From the NCBI GenBank assembly GCA_965240325.2, contig OZ251230.1:2728001-2792000 (forward strand): a stretch of DNA of 64,000 bases. The letters run 5' to 3'. The position numbers and the translations under genes are program-made. Of the stretch, positions 24,501 through 34,285 are shown in pieces (position 1 is the stretch's first letter; each line of letters starts with the position of its first letter). The notes under the pieces were generated by a model that did no database searches, was not told where the DNA came from, and saw only the letters and a program-made list of their open reading frames with translations. Source of the DNA: Rebecca billardiae RCC1528 (lineage: Eukaryota; Haptophyta).

Positions 24501-26168
24501 TGTCCTCGTACCCGAGCTGGCCGACGTTGTTGCCGCCCCAGCTGCGGGCGGGCGGGCGCGCGGCGGGCGCGCGGGCGGGTCGGCGGGTGCACGGCTCGGC
24601 GCTGGGCGGCGCGCCGTTTGGCCGCCGCTGCCGAAGCGGGCGCGCCCGGGCGAGGGCGCAGCGTGTGCGCGCACCACTTCATGGCGCCGGTGTTGAGCCG
24701 CGCACACGTGCTGATGGAGCCGGGCTGCACCTCGAGTGCGCTGAGGCCCCAGCCGAGGTCGACGTCGGGCAGCGCGTCGCCCATCCCGCCCGAGCCCCCG
24801 CGATCCGCCACGTCGCCGTACCCGAGCCGTCCGTTCACCGCCTCGCCCCAGCACTTCACCTTGCCGCCGCTGTGCAGCAGGCACGTGTGCAGCTCGCTCA
24901 AGCTCACGTCGAGCAGGCTCGCCGCCGCCACGCCCACGTCGACGAACGGCAGCTTGTCGCCCATCTCGGCGGCCGTGCCGCCGCGGCTGACCGTGTCGCC
25001 GTACCCCAGCTGGCCGTTCGTGTTCTGGCCCCAGCTGCGCCGCGCGGCGGATCAGGAGAAGAGTTGAAGAAGCCGACGAGCAGGCGGCGGGAGGCACCGG
25101 CGGAGGGAGGGCACGCGCGTCAGCCCGTGCGCCGCACGCCGAGCGGTTCGCGAGGCCTCGGGCGCGCCCACGCCGCGCGGTGGTGCACACGGCCGGCGCG
25201 CTCGCACTCGGCGCGCTGCCCGGCCGGCCAGCCAGCCAGCGCGCGCGTGCGCGCACGCACCACTTGAGTCCCTCCGCCAGCACGACGCAGTTGTGGTAGA
25301 AGCGCGAGCTCAGCTTGAGCACGGCGTGCGGCGCGGCGTTGCCGTCCGTGCCGAGGTCGAGGTAGGGCAGCGCGTCGCCCAGAGTCGAGGGGACATCGCC
25401 GCGCTCGGAGCCGTCGCCGTACCCCAGCTCCTCCTCACCGTTGTCGCCGAAGCACTTGAGCCTGTCGGTCTGTGAGACCAACACGCACGTGTGCCGCCTG
25501 CCGCAGCTCACGGCCTTGGCGGTGAGGCCGGCGCCGAGGTTGACGGCGACGAGCGCGTTGCCCATCTCGCCGGGGTCGTCGCCGATGTCCGACGTCGTGC
25601 CGGTGCCACACCGCCCGTACCCTGCGTCGCCCCAGCTGCGAGCGCGCGGGCGGGTGGCGGGTGCGTGGCGCCACGTGAGCGGCAGCGCGCAGTAGCGCGC
25701 GCGACAGCACGGCGCTCGGCGCGCGGCGCGCACGCACCACCGCAGCGTGCTGTCCGAGAGGATGGCGCAGTTGTGGTACGCGCCGACGGAGAGCTGCGTG
25801 GCGGTGAGGCCGCTCGGGAGCTCGACGTACGGCAGCGCCAGGCCGAGCTCGCCCGGGCCGTCCCCGCGGTTGGACGCGTCTCCGGTGCCGATCGCCCCCC
25901 ACTCCGCCTCGCCCCAGCACTTCACCTTGCCCGTGTCCGTGAGCACGCACGCGTGGTAGAGGCCCACCTTCACCGCGGTGATGGTCTGGGCGCGCGCGAG
26001 CGCGGGGCCGAGGGGCGGGGCGGAGGCGGCGTGCTCTGGGCCGTCGAGGATCCCCAGTCGAGTGAGGAGATGCCGCGGCATGTGATTCGCGCCCATCGCC
26101 GCCAGCACGACGAGCGTGGAGAGGGCTCGCCGCGCTGGCGAGCAGCGGGTACTCGTGGTCCTCGCCAT
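7492..26168 (-). CDS. giant RCC1-propeller / SPPP stalk / TIG-REJ-GPS polycystin-like surface receptor, copy 1
   Basis: Exons 26168-25738, 25635-25261, 25034-24675, 24541-24362 and 24064-7492 total 17,919 nt, exactly 5,973 codons. Approximate residue order: signal peptide; seven RCC1 repeats (60-480), each with two Cys; SPPP stalk (486-3020); three IPT/TIG-like domains (about 3022, 3195, 3305); REJ/PKD-like region (~3580-4090); GPS motif at ~4540-4585 with C..W..C..C.C and cleavage-type DHLTTF. A transmembrane helix at ~4624 follows directly, two more at ~4818-4878 resemble polycystin TM2/TM3, and then come ~900 residues of low-complexity Ala/Pro/Arg-rich tail including a poly-Glu run. Near the C terminus are a weak EF-hand-like helical segment (~5765-5845) and two final helices (~5865-5928). 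No PLAT domain and no TRP-channel module are visible. I infer an extracellular head on a rigid glycosylated stalk fixed to a polycystin-1-like autoproteolytic base. The domain calls are by motif; an HMM search would confirm them. Confidence 0.88.
16350..23955 (-). repeat. SPPP-coding repeat tract (copy 1 stalk)
   Basis: About 7.6 kb of degenerate 12-bp units encodes roughly 630 Ser-Pro-Pro-Pro tetrads without a stop. From 23955 to ~17140 the repeat is nearly pure SPPP with scattered PPPP junctions and single Leu, Asn, Arg, Ile, Phe or Thr replacements. From ~17140 to 16350 it grades into APPP/RPPP/HPPP and P-R-T-E-P-F-P-P-P modules. The tract links the RCC1 propeller to the TIG/REJ ectodomain. 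The non-template plus strand is correspondingly extremely G-rich. Confidence 0.92.
19842..21557 (-). repeat. 429-bp higher-order tandem repeat inside the stalk (four units)
   Basis: The landmark GCGACGGTGG within a GGCGGCGG...GGCGAGGG context recurs at 19842, 20271, 20700 and 21129, exactly 429 bp (143 codons) apart, with similar order of E/D/L-type subunits between landmarks. The spacing is a multiple of three, so each duplication kept the SPPP frame. Shorter in-frame duplications are seen nearby: about 168 bp at 18351/18519 and about 318 bp at 22391/22709. Confidence 0.75.
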
Positions 26169-26982
26169 AGTGCCCGGGTGCAAAGGCCCTGTACGGATGA
26201 ACCGGGTGCACGCGAGTGCGGCGCGACGACAATTTTTCAACTACCGCACTTCATTCAACCAACCTCGTTGGCGTTTCTCTCGTAGTAATACTTACCCAGT
26301 AGTGATGTTGTTGGGACGAAGTGGTTTATCGGCTGCTGACTTTCAAAGACACAGGCACGGCTGTTTATTCTTTCGCGCTACTGAGGGGAATCTTTCATCA
26401 TCATCTGTGCCCATTTGCGGGTAATCCGGTTGCGTCGCCCTCATTAATCATCACCCGATGATTCGCGTGGCTACTGGTACTCACTCGTTTATGAGAGTCG
26501 CAGAGCGAGCGAGTGCGCCCTGGCGGTGGCGGGCGGGAAGCACTACCGACGTCGACGGCGGGCGTGCTTCGCGGCCGGAGCCATACGCGCGTTAAGAGCA
26601 GCCAGTAGTAGTAGTACTACCGAGTACGGCAGTCTCAGAGTCTGTTGCGCGCCGCGCCGCGGCCCGTGCCCGGCGGCCCGCCGGGCGCCGCATGCGCAGT
26701 CGGCCTCCGGGACACGTGCGCCCGCGGCCAGCACGGGCGCTGATGGCGCCCGGCCGGCGAGGCGGCAGACACCGGTTTTCCATCCGCTGCTGATCAGGCG
26801 CCGTCCACGGGCGCCCGATGCTGCGGGCGGCGGGCGCGCCGCTCATGCGCGCGGCTCGCCGGGAGACGGGAGAGTGCGCTGCTGTCCAGCGCTGGCGCGC
26901 GGCAAACGGCGCGCCGGCCGCGCCGCGTGGGTGGCTGCGCTTGCTTCCCACGCCCAGCGCACACGCGGCGCGCGGCTGGGCG
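26169..26982. other. intergenic: promoter of copy 1 and 3' flank of the PH-domain gene
   Basis: Both neighbours are on the minus strand. Blocks at ~26262-26275, ~26389-26460 and ~26620-26690 resemble sequence upstream of copy 2 (~6260, ~6540-6620, ~7093-7170). A short (AGT)n-like run lies at ~26605. No separate gene is supported here. Confidence 0.5.
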
Positions 26983-28891
26983 CTACATGTCGTCGTCGTC
27001 GTCGTCGTCCCAGTTGTCCGTCGCAAAGTTTGCGTCCGCCTCGATGCCCTCCCCGACCTTGACCACGCTCGGCGGCGACGGCGGCGCGGCGCTCAGCGTG
27101 CTCGGCGGCGCCAGCGCCGGTGCCGCCGGCGGCGCTGGTCCGGGCGGCGAGGCCTCGCGCGGCGCGGGTGGCGCCGGATGCTGCTGCTGCTGCTGCTGCA
27201 CCGCGGCCGTTGGCTCCTCCGCCGCTGCGCCCGCCGCCTCCTCCTCCATGCCCGAGTCCTCGCCCTCCACATCAGACATCCCCTCGTCCCAGTCATCCCA
27301 AGGCGAGCCGCCATCGGCGCCACCGGCGCCAGCGGCGCCAGCGGCGCCGCCGCCGCCGCCGCCACCGCCGCCGCCACCGCCGCCGCTCGGAGGAGCGCTC
27401 GCGCCCTCCGCCGCCGCCACGTCGCCCACGGACGCGCGGCGCGGCGGCGTGGGCACGGCGTCAAGCGTGGCCGGCGGCGCGCCCGCGCCGCCGCTGCGGC
27501 TGTCCGTGCTCATTGGCCGAGCGACCAAGCTCGCCTGCGGGGGCGGCGCGCGGGGCGGGCGGAAGCGGGCGCAGGGGGCGGGGCGCGGGTGAGCGGCGGC
27601 GCGCGCGCACGCCGGAGCCCGCGCGGCGTGCTGCACGCGCGCGCGCCTCGCGCCGCACCTGCGACTCCTCCGCCGCCGCGGCCGGCTGCGCGGTGGGCGC
27701 GGTGGGCGCGGCGGCGGCCGAGCGCGCGCCGCCCGCTGAGCCGCCGGCTGCGCCCGGCTCGGCCGCCGAGCGCGCGGCCGCCTCCCGGCGCTTCTTCTCG
27801 AAGAAGGCGTCGATCAGGTCGGGCCCGCCCGGCTGCTGCGCCGCCGCGCCGTGCGCGCCGCGCTTGCCCCAGCCGAACTCGTCGTCGTCCGCGGTGAGCA
27901 GCGTCGTGGAGGCGGCGGCGAGGCCGGCGCCGAGCGCCGCTGTCAGCCCGAGGCGGCCGCCGCCCGCGCCGTTGTTGCCGCCGTTGAGCGCCGAGGTCGG
28001 GCCGAGGTCGGGCGGCGGCGACGCGTCCGGAGGCGGTGCGCCGCGGCTCGCCTCGCGCTCCTCCCACCCCTCCTCCGCGTCGATGTCCTGCGCCGGACTC
28101 AGCGCGCCGCCCTTGGACGAGGCGGAGGCGGCGGCGGCGCGCGCCGAGCCGCTGCCGCCGGGCGCGAGGGCCGAGACCGAGCCGCCGCCGGTGGGCTGCG
28201 GCGGGTGCACGGCGCGCGAGACGGGCTGCGCGCCGTCCGCCTCGGCGTCGAGTCTCGGCGTCGACGCCGGCGCGCGCAGCGGCGGCGGCGGCTGCAGCGG
28301 CTGCGCCGGCGGCGGCGGCTGCGGCGGCTGCGGCGGCGGCGTCGGCGCCGGCTGCGGCGGCGGCGGCGACTGCACGTTGGTCTGCGCGTCGACGGGCGGG
28401 CCGGGCGCGGCGGCGGGCTGCTGCCCCACGCGGTCGGTGAGCCCGCGCACCCACAGGTCCGCCTCCTTGTGGTCCGCCGCGCGGAGCACCAGCGTGCGCC
28501 GCCCCGACGCCATGATGCGGAACGCGTGCTGCCCCTCCGAGTGCGCGTACGCGACGCCCTCGACGTCCGCGAGCGCGAGCGCGAACGAGTCGTGGGACGG
28601 GCCCTTCTCGGGGTCGGCGCGGGTCTTGTGGTAGCGCAGCACGGCGTGGTAGTCGTCCACCTCCACCCAGCGCTTGCCCCACGAGCGCACCTTGCTCGCG
28701 TGGTGCTTCTTGAGCAGAAAGCCTTCGAGCGGCGGCAGCGCGCGCGAGCCGCCGCCCTCGCCCGCGGGCTTGACGGCCTGGACGGCGGTGGAGAGCGCGG
28801 CCGCGCCGTCGTTCTCCTTGCCGGACTTCGCCGAGCCGCGCCGCGCGCGGCCGAACGACGCGGCGCGCACCAGCTGGCCGATCTTGCCCAT
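26983..28891 (-). CDS. PH-domain protein with acidic WDDW C terminus
   Basis: Two exons, 28891-27659 and 27534-26983, with splice CAG|GTGCGG and CCGCAG|GCGAGC in phase 0. The 1,785 nt give 594 residues. I chose the start MGKIGQLVRAASF; in-frame Met codons at 28969 and 29008 are possible. The PH domain spans about residues 50-155: it begins LEGFLLKK, contains KRWVEVDDYHAVLRYHK and ends with the helix around EADLWVRGL. Pleckstrin-homology domains bind phosphoinositides or proteins at membranes. The rest is low complexity with a proline-rich linker, a DEFGWGKRG motif, FFEKKRREA, a poly-Gln run, SPWDDWDEGMSD and the extreme C terminus NWDDDDDDDM. Acidic Trp motifs of this type often recruit trafficking adaptors, which is only an inference here. 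Confidence 0.82.
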
Positions 28892-29271
28892 CGCGCGGGT
28901 GTGGGCGCGCGTGCGGCGGGCTTGCTGCTGCGCTGCCCCACAACGAGCGCACGGCCCCAAAACGCTCATCGCGTCCGGGGCGGGCAGCGCAGCGCTTCGT
29001 GCGGTCATCAGCGGTTATATCGCGGTTATTCGGAGCCGAGAATAGAACGCGCCACAAAGAACGCCAGGAAAAGTTATTTCGACGAGACTCGCACTCGCTA
29101 CTGACCATCATCCGAAGCGATCTCATCATCGCTGATCACGGCCAGCGGCATGCATCAAACGGCCGCGGCCTCGCACGCGTGCGTACTCGTTCAGCAGGCA
29201 GCGTGTCCTCGCCTGGCCAGCGGCAGCAGGCTGACGCGCGCGCTCACAGTATTCAGTATGAGTCCGCGCGC
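28892..29271. other. intergenic, no feature recognised
   Basis: Upstream region of the PH-domain gene and 3' flank of the next minus-strand gene. It is less GC-rich than the genes. No RNA gene or repeat is seen. Confidence 0.4.
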
Positions 29272-30438
29272 TCACACGGTGGCGAGCGTGCAGACGAGGC
29301 CCGCCGCGCACAGCGCGTGCGCGCGCCGCGCGCCGCGGCGCAGCGCGTGCTCGCGCCTGCGCGCGCCCGAGCGCGCCGCCTCCCAGCCGTCGAGCAGGGC
29401 GAGCACGCTGGCGGCGTGCGCGCACCGCAGCAGCTGCACGCACAGCCGCGCGGCGCACGCGGCGCACAGCGCGGCGCGGCACGTGGGCGAGAGGATCACC
29501 CGCAGCGCGGCGCGCACGCGCGGCACGAGCGCGCCGTCCGCCGGCGCCGGCGCCGGCGCGCGCGGCCGCAGCGCCCGCGCCCACTCCGCGCGCGCCAGCG
29601 CCTCCGCGTGCAGCCGCAGCGCGCGCCGCAGCGCCGCGCGCGCGTCGCGCATCGCCAGCCGCGCGCGCAGCAGCGCAGCCGAGGGCTCGGCGCCGGCCGC
29701 GCCGCGCGCGTGCGCGCGCGCGGGCGGCGAGGCCGGGCGTGGGCCCTTGCCCGCCGCCGGCTGCGCGCGCGCCGCGCCCTCCCGGGCCGCCTCCGCCCCG
29801 ACCGAGGCCGACGCCGCCGCCGCCGCCGCCGCTGCCGTCGCCGCCGCCGCCGCGCCGCCGCCGCGCTGCCAGCTCGCCTCAGCGTGCGCGGCCGCGGCTG
29901 CGCCGTGCGCGCGCGCTGTCGTGTGCGTGCGCGGCACGTCGATCGAGCTGGCGCGCGGGCTCGCGGGCGGGCCTTCCCACTGCGCCGCGCGCGCCCGCTC
30001 CTCGCCCGCCCCGCCGTCCGCGCTCGCGCCGGCCGCGCGCGCGAGCAGCAGCGCGCAGCCCAGCACGCAGCGCGCGGCGCGCACGGCGCACGCGGCGAGG
30101 GCGGCCGTGAGGAGGTGCGCGGCGGGCTGGAGCACGGCCTGGGCGAGGAGCTGGTCGAGCGCGCGCGCGCGCGCGCGCGCGCTCCGCGCGCGCGCCGCGC
30201 AAAAGTCGAGCGGGGCTCGGAGCAGCCGCGCGGCCGCGCCGCGCGCGAGCGCCGCGCACGCGCGCGCGCGCGAGCGCAGCAGCGGCTGCGCGCCGACGAG
30301 CTCGAGCGCGCGGGAGGGCTCGGCGCACACGCTCGTGAGCAGCACGACGAGCGCGCGTGCCCGCGGCGGGCACAGCTGCGCCGCCCGCTCCACGGCGAGC
30401 TCGAGCCCGCGCGACACGAGGGAATCGCGCCGCCGCAT
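29272..30438 (-). CDS. Ala/Arg-rich protein with hydrophobic segments, unrecognised
   Basis: A single open frame of 388 residues from MRRRDSLVSRGLELAV (a further in-frame Met lies at 30483). I do not recognise the family. An amphipathic N-terminal half is followed by hydrophobic helices around residues 120-155 and near the C terminus (~330-388, rich in Cys/Ala/Leu), separated by an Ala-rich linker. The third codon positions are almost all G/C, as in real genes here, but that alone is weak in DNA this GC-rich. It is divergent from the thioredoxin-fold gene, with 138 bp between starts, which supports a shared promoter. It could be a membrane protein, and a spurious frame is not excluded. Confidence 0.45.
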   Translation of the reverse strand: MRRRDSLVSRGLELAVERAAQLCPPRARALVVLLTSVCAEPSRALELVGAQPLLRSRARACAALARGAAARLLRAPLDFCAARARSARARARALDQLLAQAVLQPAAHLLTAALAACAVRAARCVLGCALLLARAAGASADGGAGEERARAAQWEGPPASPRASSIDVPRTHTTARAHGAAAAAHAEASWQRGGGAAAAATAAAAAAAASASVGAEAAREGAARAQPAAGKGPRPASPPARAHARGAAGAEPSAALLRARLAMRDARAALRRALRLHAEALARAEWARALRPRAPAPAPADGALVPRVRAALRVILSPTCRAALCAACAARLCVQLLRCAHAASVLALLDGWEAARSGARRREHALRRGARRAHALCAAGLVCTLATV

Positions 30439-30576
30439 CGTCGTCGCCGCAACAGACGCTTCGCCAGTGCTGCGCGCGCCCAAAGCGCGACGCCGAGGAG
30501 CCAGAGCGAGCGACGCCCCGCCTCATCAAGCGCGCAGCACACAGCGACGGCCGCCGTGGCCACGTCACAGCGAACC

Positions 30577-31332
30577 ATGGCGGCTGGCCGCGCACTGCAC
30601 GCCGTCGCAGCGCTCGCGCTGCTCGTCGCCGGCGCGGCCGCCGGCGGCGCGCCGCCGGCGGACGGGAAGCGGAACGGGCGGTCGCGCGAGGGCGTCCTCG
30701 CGCGCTCGCGCCTCGCCGCGCGCGGCGACGGCTCCGCGTGCCGCGGCGGCAGCTGCGCGTGCGGCGGCGCATGCCGCGCGCCGCCGCCCGCGCTCGCGGC
30801 GATCCTCTCGTTCGGGCCGACGATCGTGAAGGAGCTGCCCGAGCGGCACGGGCTCGCGGACGCGTCCTCGCCCAAGAAGAAGCGCGGCGCGCCCTCGCAC
30901 CTCCTCTCCTTCTACGGCAACGACTGCGAGATGTGCGAGTACATGCTCGCGTACGTGAAGCGCGTCGAGAAGGAGGCGGGCGTCAAGATCCGCCGCTTCG
31001 AGACGTGGTCGCACCCGGAGAACGAGAAGCTGCGCTCGCTGTGCGACTCGCGCGCGGGCTGCGGCGGCGTCCCCTTCTTCTACAACAAGGAGACGCGGCG
31101 CTGGATCTGCGGCGCGACCACGTACGACAACTTGAAGCGGTGGGCGACCGGCAAGCCGTGCGCGCCCTTCATGCCGCCGCCCACCTCGTTCAAGTCGCAG
31201 GAGGTGCCCAAGGAGCCGGGCGCGCCGATGAAGCTGATCAACGACCTGAAGGAGCGCAGCAAGGAGGCGATGGAGGAGCGCCAGCGCCTCGCCGAGGAGC
31301 AGCGCTCCGCGTCCGGCGGCCGACGGCGCTGA
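30577..31332 (+). CDS. secreted or plastid-targeted thioredoxin-fold protein (CEMC active site)
   Basis: 251 residues starting MAAGRALHAVAALALLV, a clear signal peptide whose ATG lies in a good context (CGAACCATGG). A Cys-rich linker (GSACRGGSCACGGACR) precedes the fold. The thioredoxin/glutaredoxin-like core spans residues ~108-205: LSFYGNDCEMC places a CxxC at the end of the first strand. The core then runs through FETWSHPENEKL, CGGVPFFYN with the expected cis-proline type VP turn, and ICGATTYDNLKRWATGK. The C terminus is a charged helix, ELKERSKEAMEERQRLAEEQ in approximate form. Family knowledge suggests redox or disulfide chemistry in the secretory route or plastid. The substrate is unknown. 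The neighbouring minus gene is divergent. Confidence 0.82.
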   Translation: MAAGRALHAVAALALLVAGAAAGGAPPADGKRNGRSREGVLARSRLAARGDGSACRGGSCACGGACRAPPPALAAILSFGPTIVKELPERHGLADASSPKKKRGAPSHLLSFYGNDCEMCEYMLAYVKRVEKEAGVKIRRFETWSHPENEKLRSLCDSRAGCGGVPFFYNKETRRWICGATTYDNLKRWATGKPCAPFMPPPTSFKSQEVPKEPGAPMKLINDLKERSKEAMEERQRLAEEQRSASGGRRR

Positions 31333-32080
31333 GGCGGCCGGCGCGGGCTCGATCCCGTCAGGCCCGTCGAAGCAGGCGTTCGCTCGAATGTAGTGATGTT
31401 ATATATATATATTATTACTAGGCGCGCGCTACGACTACATCCGCGCGCGATCCAGCGCGCGGCGGCGCCAGCAGCATATATCATCATATACCCGGTACCG
31501 CCTAAGCGCGTGACTCTGCGGCATATACTACCGGACTGATCGCCACTCCGCGCCGCCGCGGATCGGCGGCTGACGGCCTGACCGGATTAGAATTTATTAT
31601 TTAGATGCGCTGCTGCCTGACTCGGCGGATCTGCGCGCTGATGAGTCATCAGTCATCATCATCAGATCGACGATCCGACTCCGACTCCCGAGCTCCGAGT
31701 CCGGACACGCCACACGGTGGTCGCCAGGTCGGTGCCCGAGACAAACGGCTGCTGACTCAGCAGACTCGTCCGAGAGCCGGCGGCGTAGTACTACTACTAG
31801 TAGAGTGAGTCGTAGTAGTCCGCCGTCATCCGAGAGTGGCATCCTGGAGAGTCCCGGCGTCAGCCAGTAGACGACGCATACCGAGTCCGCCTGCTGCTGA
31901 CGTACGTACATAGATAATCCGCGTCGTCAGGCCCAGAGCGCTTGGATGCTGATGGCAACGTACTTCGTCGCAGCTGCGGCTTGGTGATTCATCAGCGCGA
32001 TATATATCCGCCGTGATGATCCGAGAGGAAACTCGTCATCGCCAACGACTGATCGGCGCCGCACTACGGACGACGCGTGG
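31333..32080. other. convergent intergenic region, AT-richer
   Basis: This lies between the 3' ends of the thioredoxin-fold gene and the kelch gene. It contains a short TA run at ~31400 and trinucleotide-like TAGTAC/TCATCA stretches at ~31640 and ~31790. No gene or structured RNA is recognised. Confidence 0.4.
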
Positions 32081-33811
32081 CTACGTGCCGCTCGCACCGC
32101 CAGCCGCGGGCTCGAGCCTGTAGCCGCCGCCCACGCGCGACGCCTTGAGCGCCTCCTTCGCCTCGCGCTCCTCCTTGGCCCTGCGCCGCTGCTCCTCGCG
32201 CGCCTGCGCCGCCAGCGCCTCGCCGCGCTCGCGCAGCGCGGCGTCGCGCTCGGCGCGCGCGCGCAGCTCCCCCTCCTGCAGCCTGGCGGCCTCGTCCGCG
32301 GCGGCGGCCTGCTGCTGCTTCTTCTGCTCCGCCTTGCGCTGCTTCTGCCCCTTCTTCTCCTGCTGCCGCCGCTCCCGCAGCACGCCCTGCGCCTCCTCCT
32401 CCAGCGCCTCCTCCTCCTGCGCCGCCGCACCGCCGCCGCCGTGCAGGAGGCAGGGTGCGTGGCGGCGCGTGAGCGACGCCGTGCGCGCGCGCGCGGGGCA
32501 CGGCGCGCCGCGCGACGCTCGGGGCGCGCGGGCGGGGGCCCACGCCGGCCGCGCACCGCCGCGCACCTCCTCCCGCCGCGCCCTCTCCGCCTCCTCCTCC
32601 GCCACGCCCGCCAGCTCGCCCAGGTGCGAGCTGCCGCGCCCGCCGAGCAAGAACACCACGCTGCCGGCGCGCGCCGCGCACGCGCCGCTGGTGGCGCCGG
32701 GCGGCTTGGCGGCCGAGCGGCCGACGCCGAGCGGCCCGACGGACGCGGCGGGCGCCTCCTCGCCCGCGCCGCCGCCCGCCGCGCCGCCGAGCCGCAGCTC
32801 CGCCGCGCCGCCCAGCGGCTCGTCCGTGAGCGCGTCGACGCCGCCAAACAGAAGGACGGCGCGGCCAGCGGGCACGGCCGCGTGGCCGGCGCGCGCGAGG
32901 AGCTCGGAGCGCGCGGGCTCGAGCGTGCTCCACGCCATGGCGGCGGCGTCGAGGACGTGGGCGGTGTCCATCAGCGCGCCGCCGAGCAGCACCACGCGCA
33001 CGCCCAGCGCGCTCGCCGAGTGCCCTGCGGCCGCGGGAGGCGGCCGGCCCGAGCAGTCCGGCCGCGCCCACACCGGCGCGCCGTCCGCGCCGTCCAGCCG
33101 GCAGAGCCAGAGGTCGGCGAGGGGCTCGAGGCCCTGGGCGGTGCCGCCGTGCACGAGCAGCCCGCCGTCGAAGAGGGCGGCCGCCGCGTGCTCCTTCCGC
33201 GCGCACGGCCACGCGGGCGCGCCGTCCGCGGCCGCGGGCGCGTCGGCGCCGCCGGGCTCGTCGGCGCGCGCGTCCGCGCCGCCCGCGGGCGGCGGCGGGG
33301 GCGCAAAGTGGTGGAGCCAGCGCAGCGCGAGGGGCGGGCCGATGGGGTCGACGGGCCGCTCGCGCCTGCTCAGCGTCACCTTCTCCGTCGCCTCCTCCAC
33401 CTCGGCGATCGTCTCGTCGCGATAGATCACGCGCTCGGCGCCCGAGCCCTTGCCCGCGGCCGGCGGCGGCGGCGGCGGCGGCTCGTCGTACAGGCCGAGG
33501 ACGGCGAGGTCGTTGAGCGTGCCCGTGGCGCCCTCGCCGCCGAAGACCGCCACGCGCGCCTCGCCGGCGAGCACGCTCGCGCTGTGCGCGCAGCGCGCCG
33601 GCGGCGCGGCGCCCGCGACGCTCGGCCGCGACCACGCCGGCTGCTCGGCGCCCGGCGCGCAGGTGAGGAGCCAGAGCTCCGCCATCGTGGTGCCGCCCTG
33701 CGTGCCGCCGTAGAGGATGAGCCTGCCCGCGCCGACCGACACCGCGCACGCCGCGTACCGCTTGGACGGCGGCACGTCCGGCGCCGGCGCCTTCACGCGC
33801 ACCCAGCGCAT
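32081..33811 (-). CDS. kelch-repeat protein with C-terminal coiled coil
   Basis: The start MRWVRVKAPAP is preferred; an upstream in-frame Met at 33841 exists. Kelch-type blades are visible as RLILYGGTQGG, VAVFGGEGATG, GLLVHGGTAQG, VVLLGGALMD, AVLLFGGVDAL and VVFLLGGRG, i.e. six strands of the GG-containing beta-propeller pattern, interrupted by Pro- and Ala-rich loops. The last ~130 residues are a Glu/Lys/Arg/Gln-rich coiled coil (QQEKKGQKQRKAEQKKQQQ and following). A 150-bp segment at 32566-32417 has intron features (GAG|GTGCGC ... GCGCAG|GAG) and a length divisible by three, so splicing gives REE-EEEALEEE and a 526-residue protein, while retention also stays open. Kelch propellers are protein-interaction platforms; the partner is unknown. 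Confidence 0.82.
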   Translation of the reverse strand: MRWVRVKAPAPDVPPSKRYAACAVSVGAGRLILYGGTQGGTTMAELWLLTCAPGAEQPAWSRPSVAGAAPPARCAHSASVLAGEARVAVFGGEGATGTLNDLAVLGLYDEPPPPPPPAAGKGSGAERVIYRDETIAEVEEATEKVTLSRRERPVDPIGPPLALRWLHHFAPPPPPAGGADARADEPGGADAPAAADGAPAWPCARKEHAAAALFDGGLLVHGGTAQGLEPLADLWLCRLDGADGAPVWARPDCSGRPPPAAAGHSASALGVRVVLLGGALMDTAHVLDAAAMAWSTLEPARSELLARAGHAAVPAGRAVLLFGGVDALTDEPLGGAAELRLGGAAGGGAGEEAPAASVGPLGVGRSAAKPPGATSGACAARAGSVVFLLGGRGSSHLGELAGVAEEEAERARREEVRGGARPAWAPARAPRASRGAPCPARARTASLTRRHAPCLLHGGGGAAAQEEEALEEEAQGVLRERRQQEKKGQKQRKAEQKKQQQAAAADEAARLQEGELRARAERDAALRERGEALAAQAREEQRRRAKEEREAKEALKASRVGGGYRLEPAAGGASGT

Positions 33812-34285
33812 CGCGCCGCCTGCTCGGCCGCCACCAGTCACGCCCAGTGACCGGCGTCACCGGCCTGCTGCTCGTCCGGACTGGCTCGTCCGGACGTCGA
33901 CAAGGTCAAGTAGCAGACGGCTTGCGAATGATGGTGAACACGGTCGGGCGGTCCGGGCCTGCACGTCTCGGACCATAATGAAGCGGAACATGCCGCCCGC
34001 GGAGGCGCGGCCTCTGTGGAGTGCCATCAGGCTCGCGCGACTCTGATCTGGCGAGATCGATGATTCGATTTTTAGCACGGCAGCCTCCGTAAGGCCTCAG
34101 GTAACCCGAGTAGTGGCAGGTGACTCCAATGGCTCGCACGGTCCAGGCGCGTGCGCAGCCGCAACGCCGCGCGCGCGCACTTCCGCCAGCGGCTCCGCGG
34201 CGCGGCGCCGCGCGCGCGCTGGCGGCCGGGGCCGCCTGCCCCCCCGTGCGCGCGCGCGGCACAACCACACGGCGACACGCCCGGC
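33812..34285. other. intergenic, no feature recognised
   Basis: 5' flank of the kelch gene and 3' flank of the His-rich secreted protein gene, both minus strand. It is AT-richer than the coding DNA. No repeat or RNA gene is seen. Confidence 0.4.

Noticed and set aside
29272-30438. Assignment of the Ala/Arg-rich protein to PEX11 or another named membrane family
   Set aside because: Hydrophobic segments are compatible but no family motif is visible, so it is left unrecognised.
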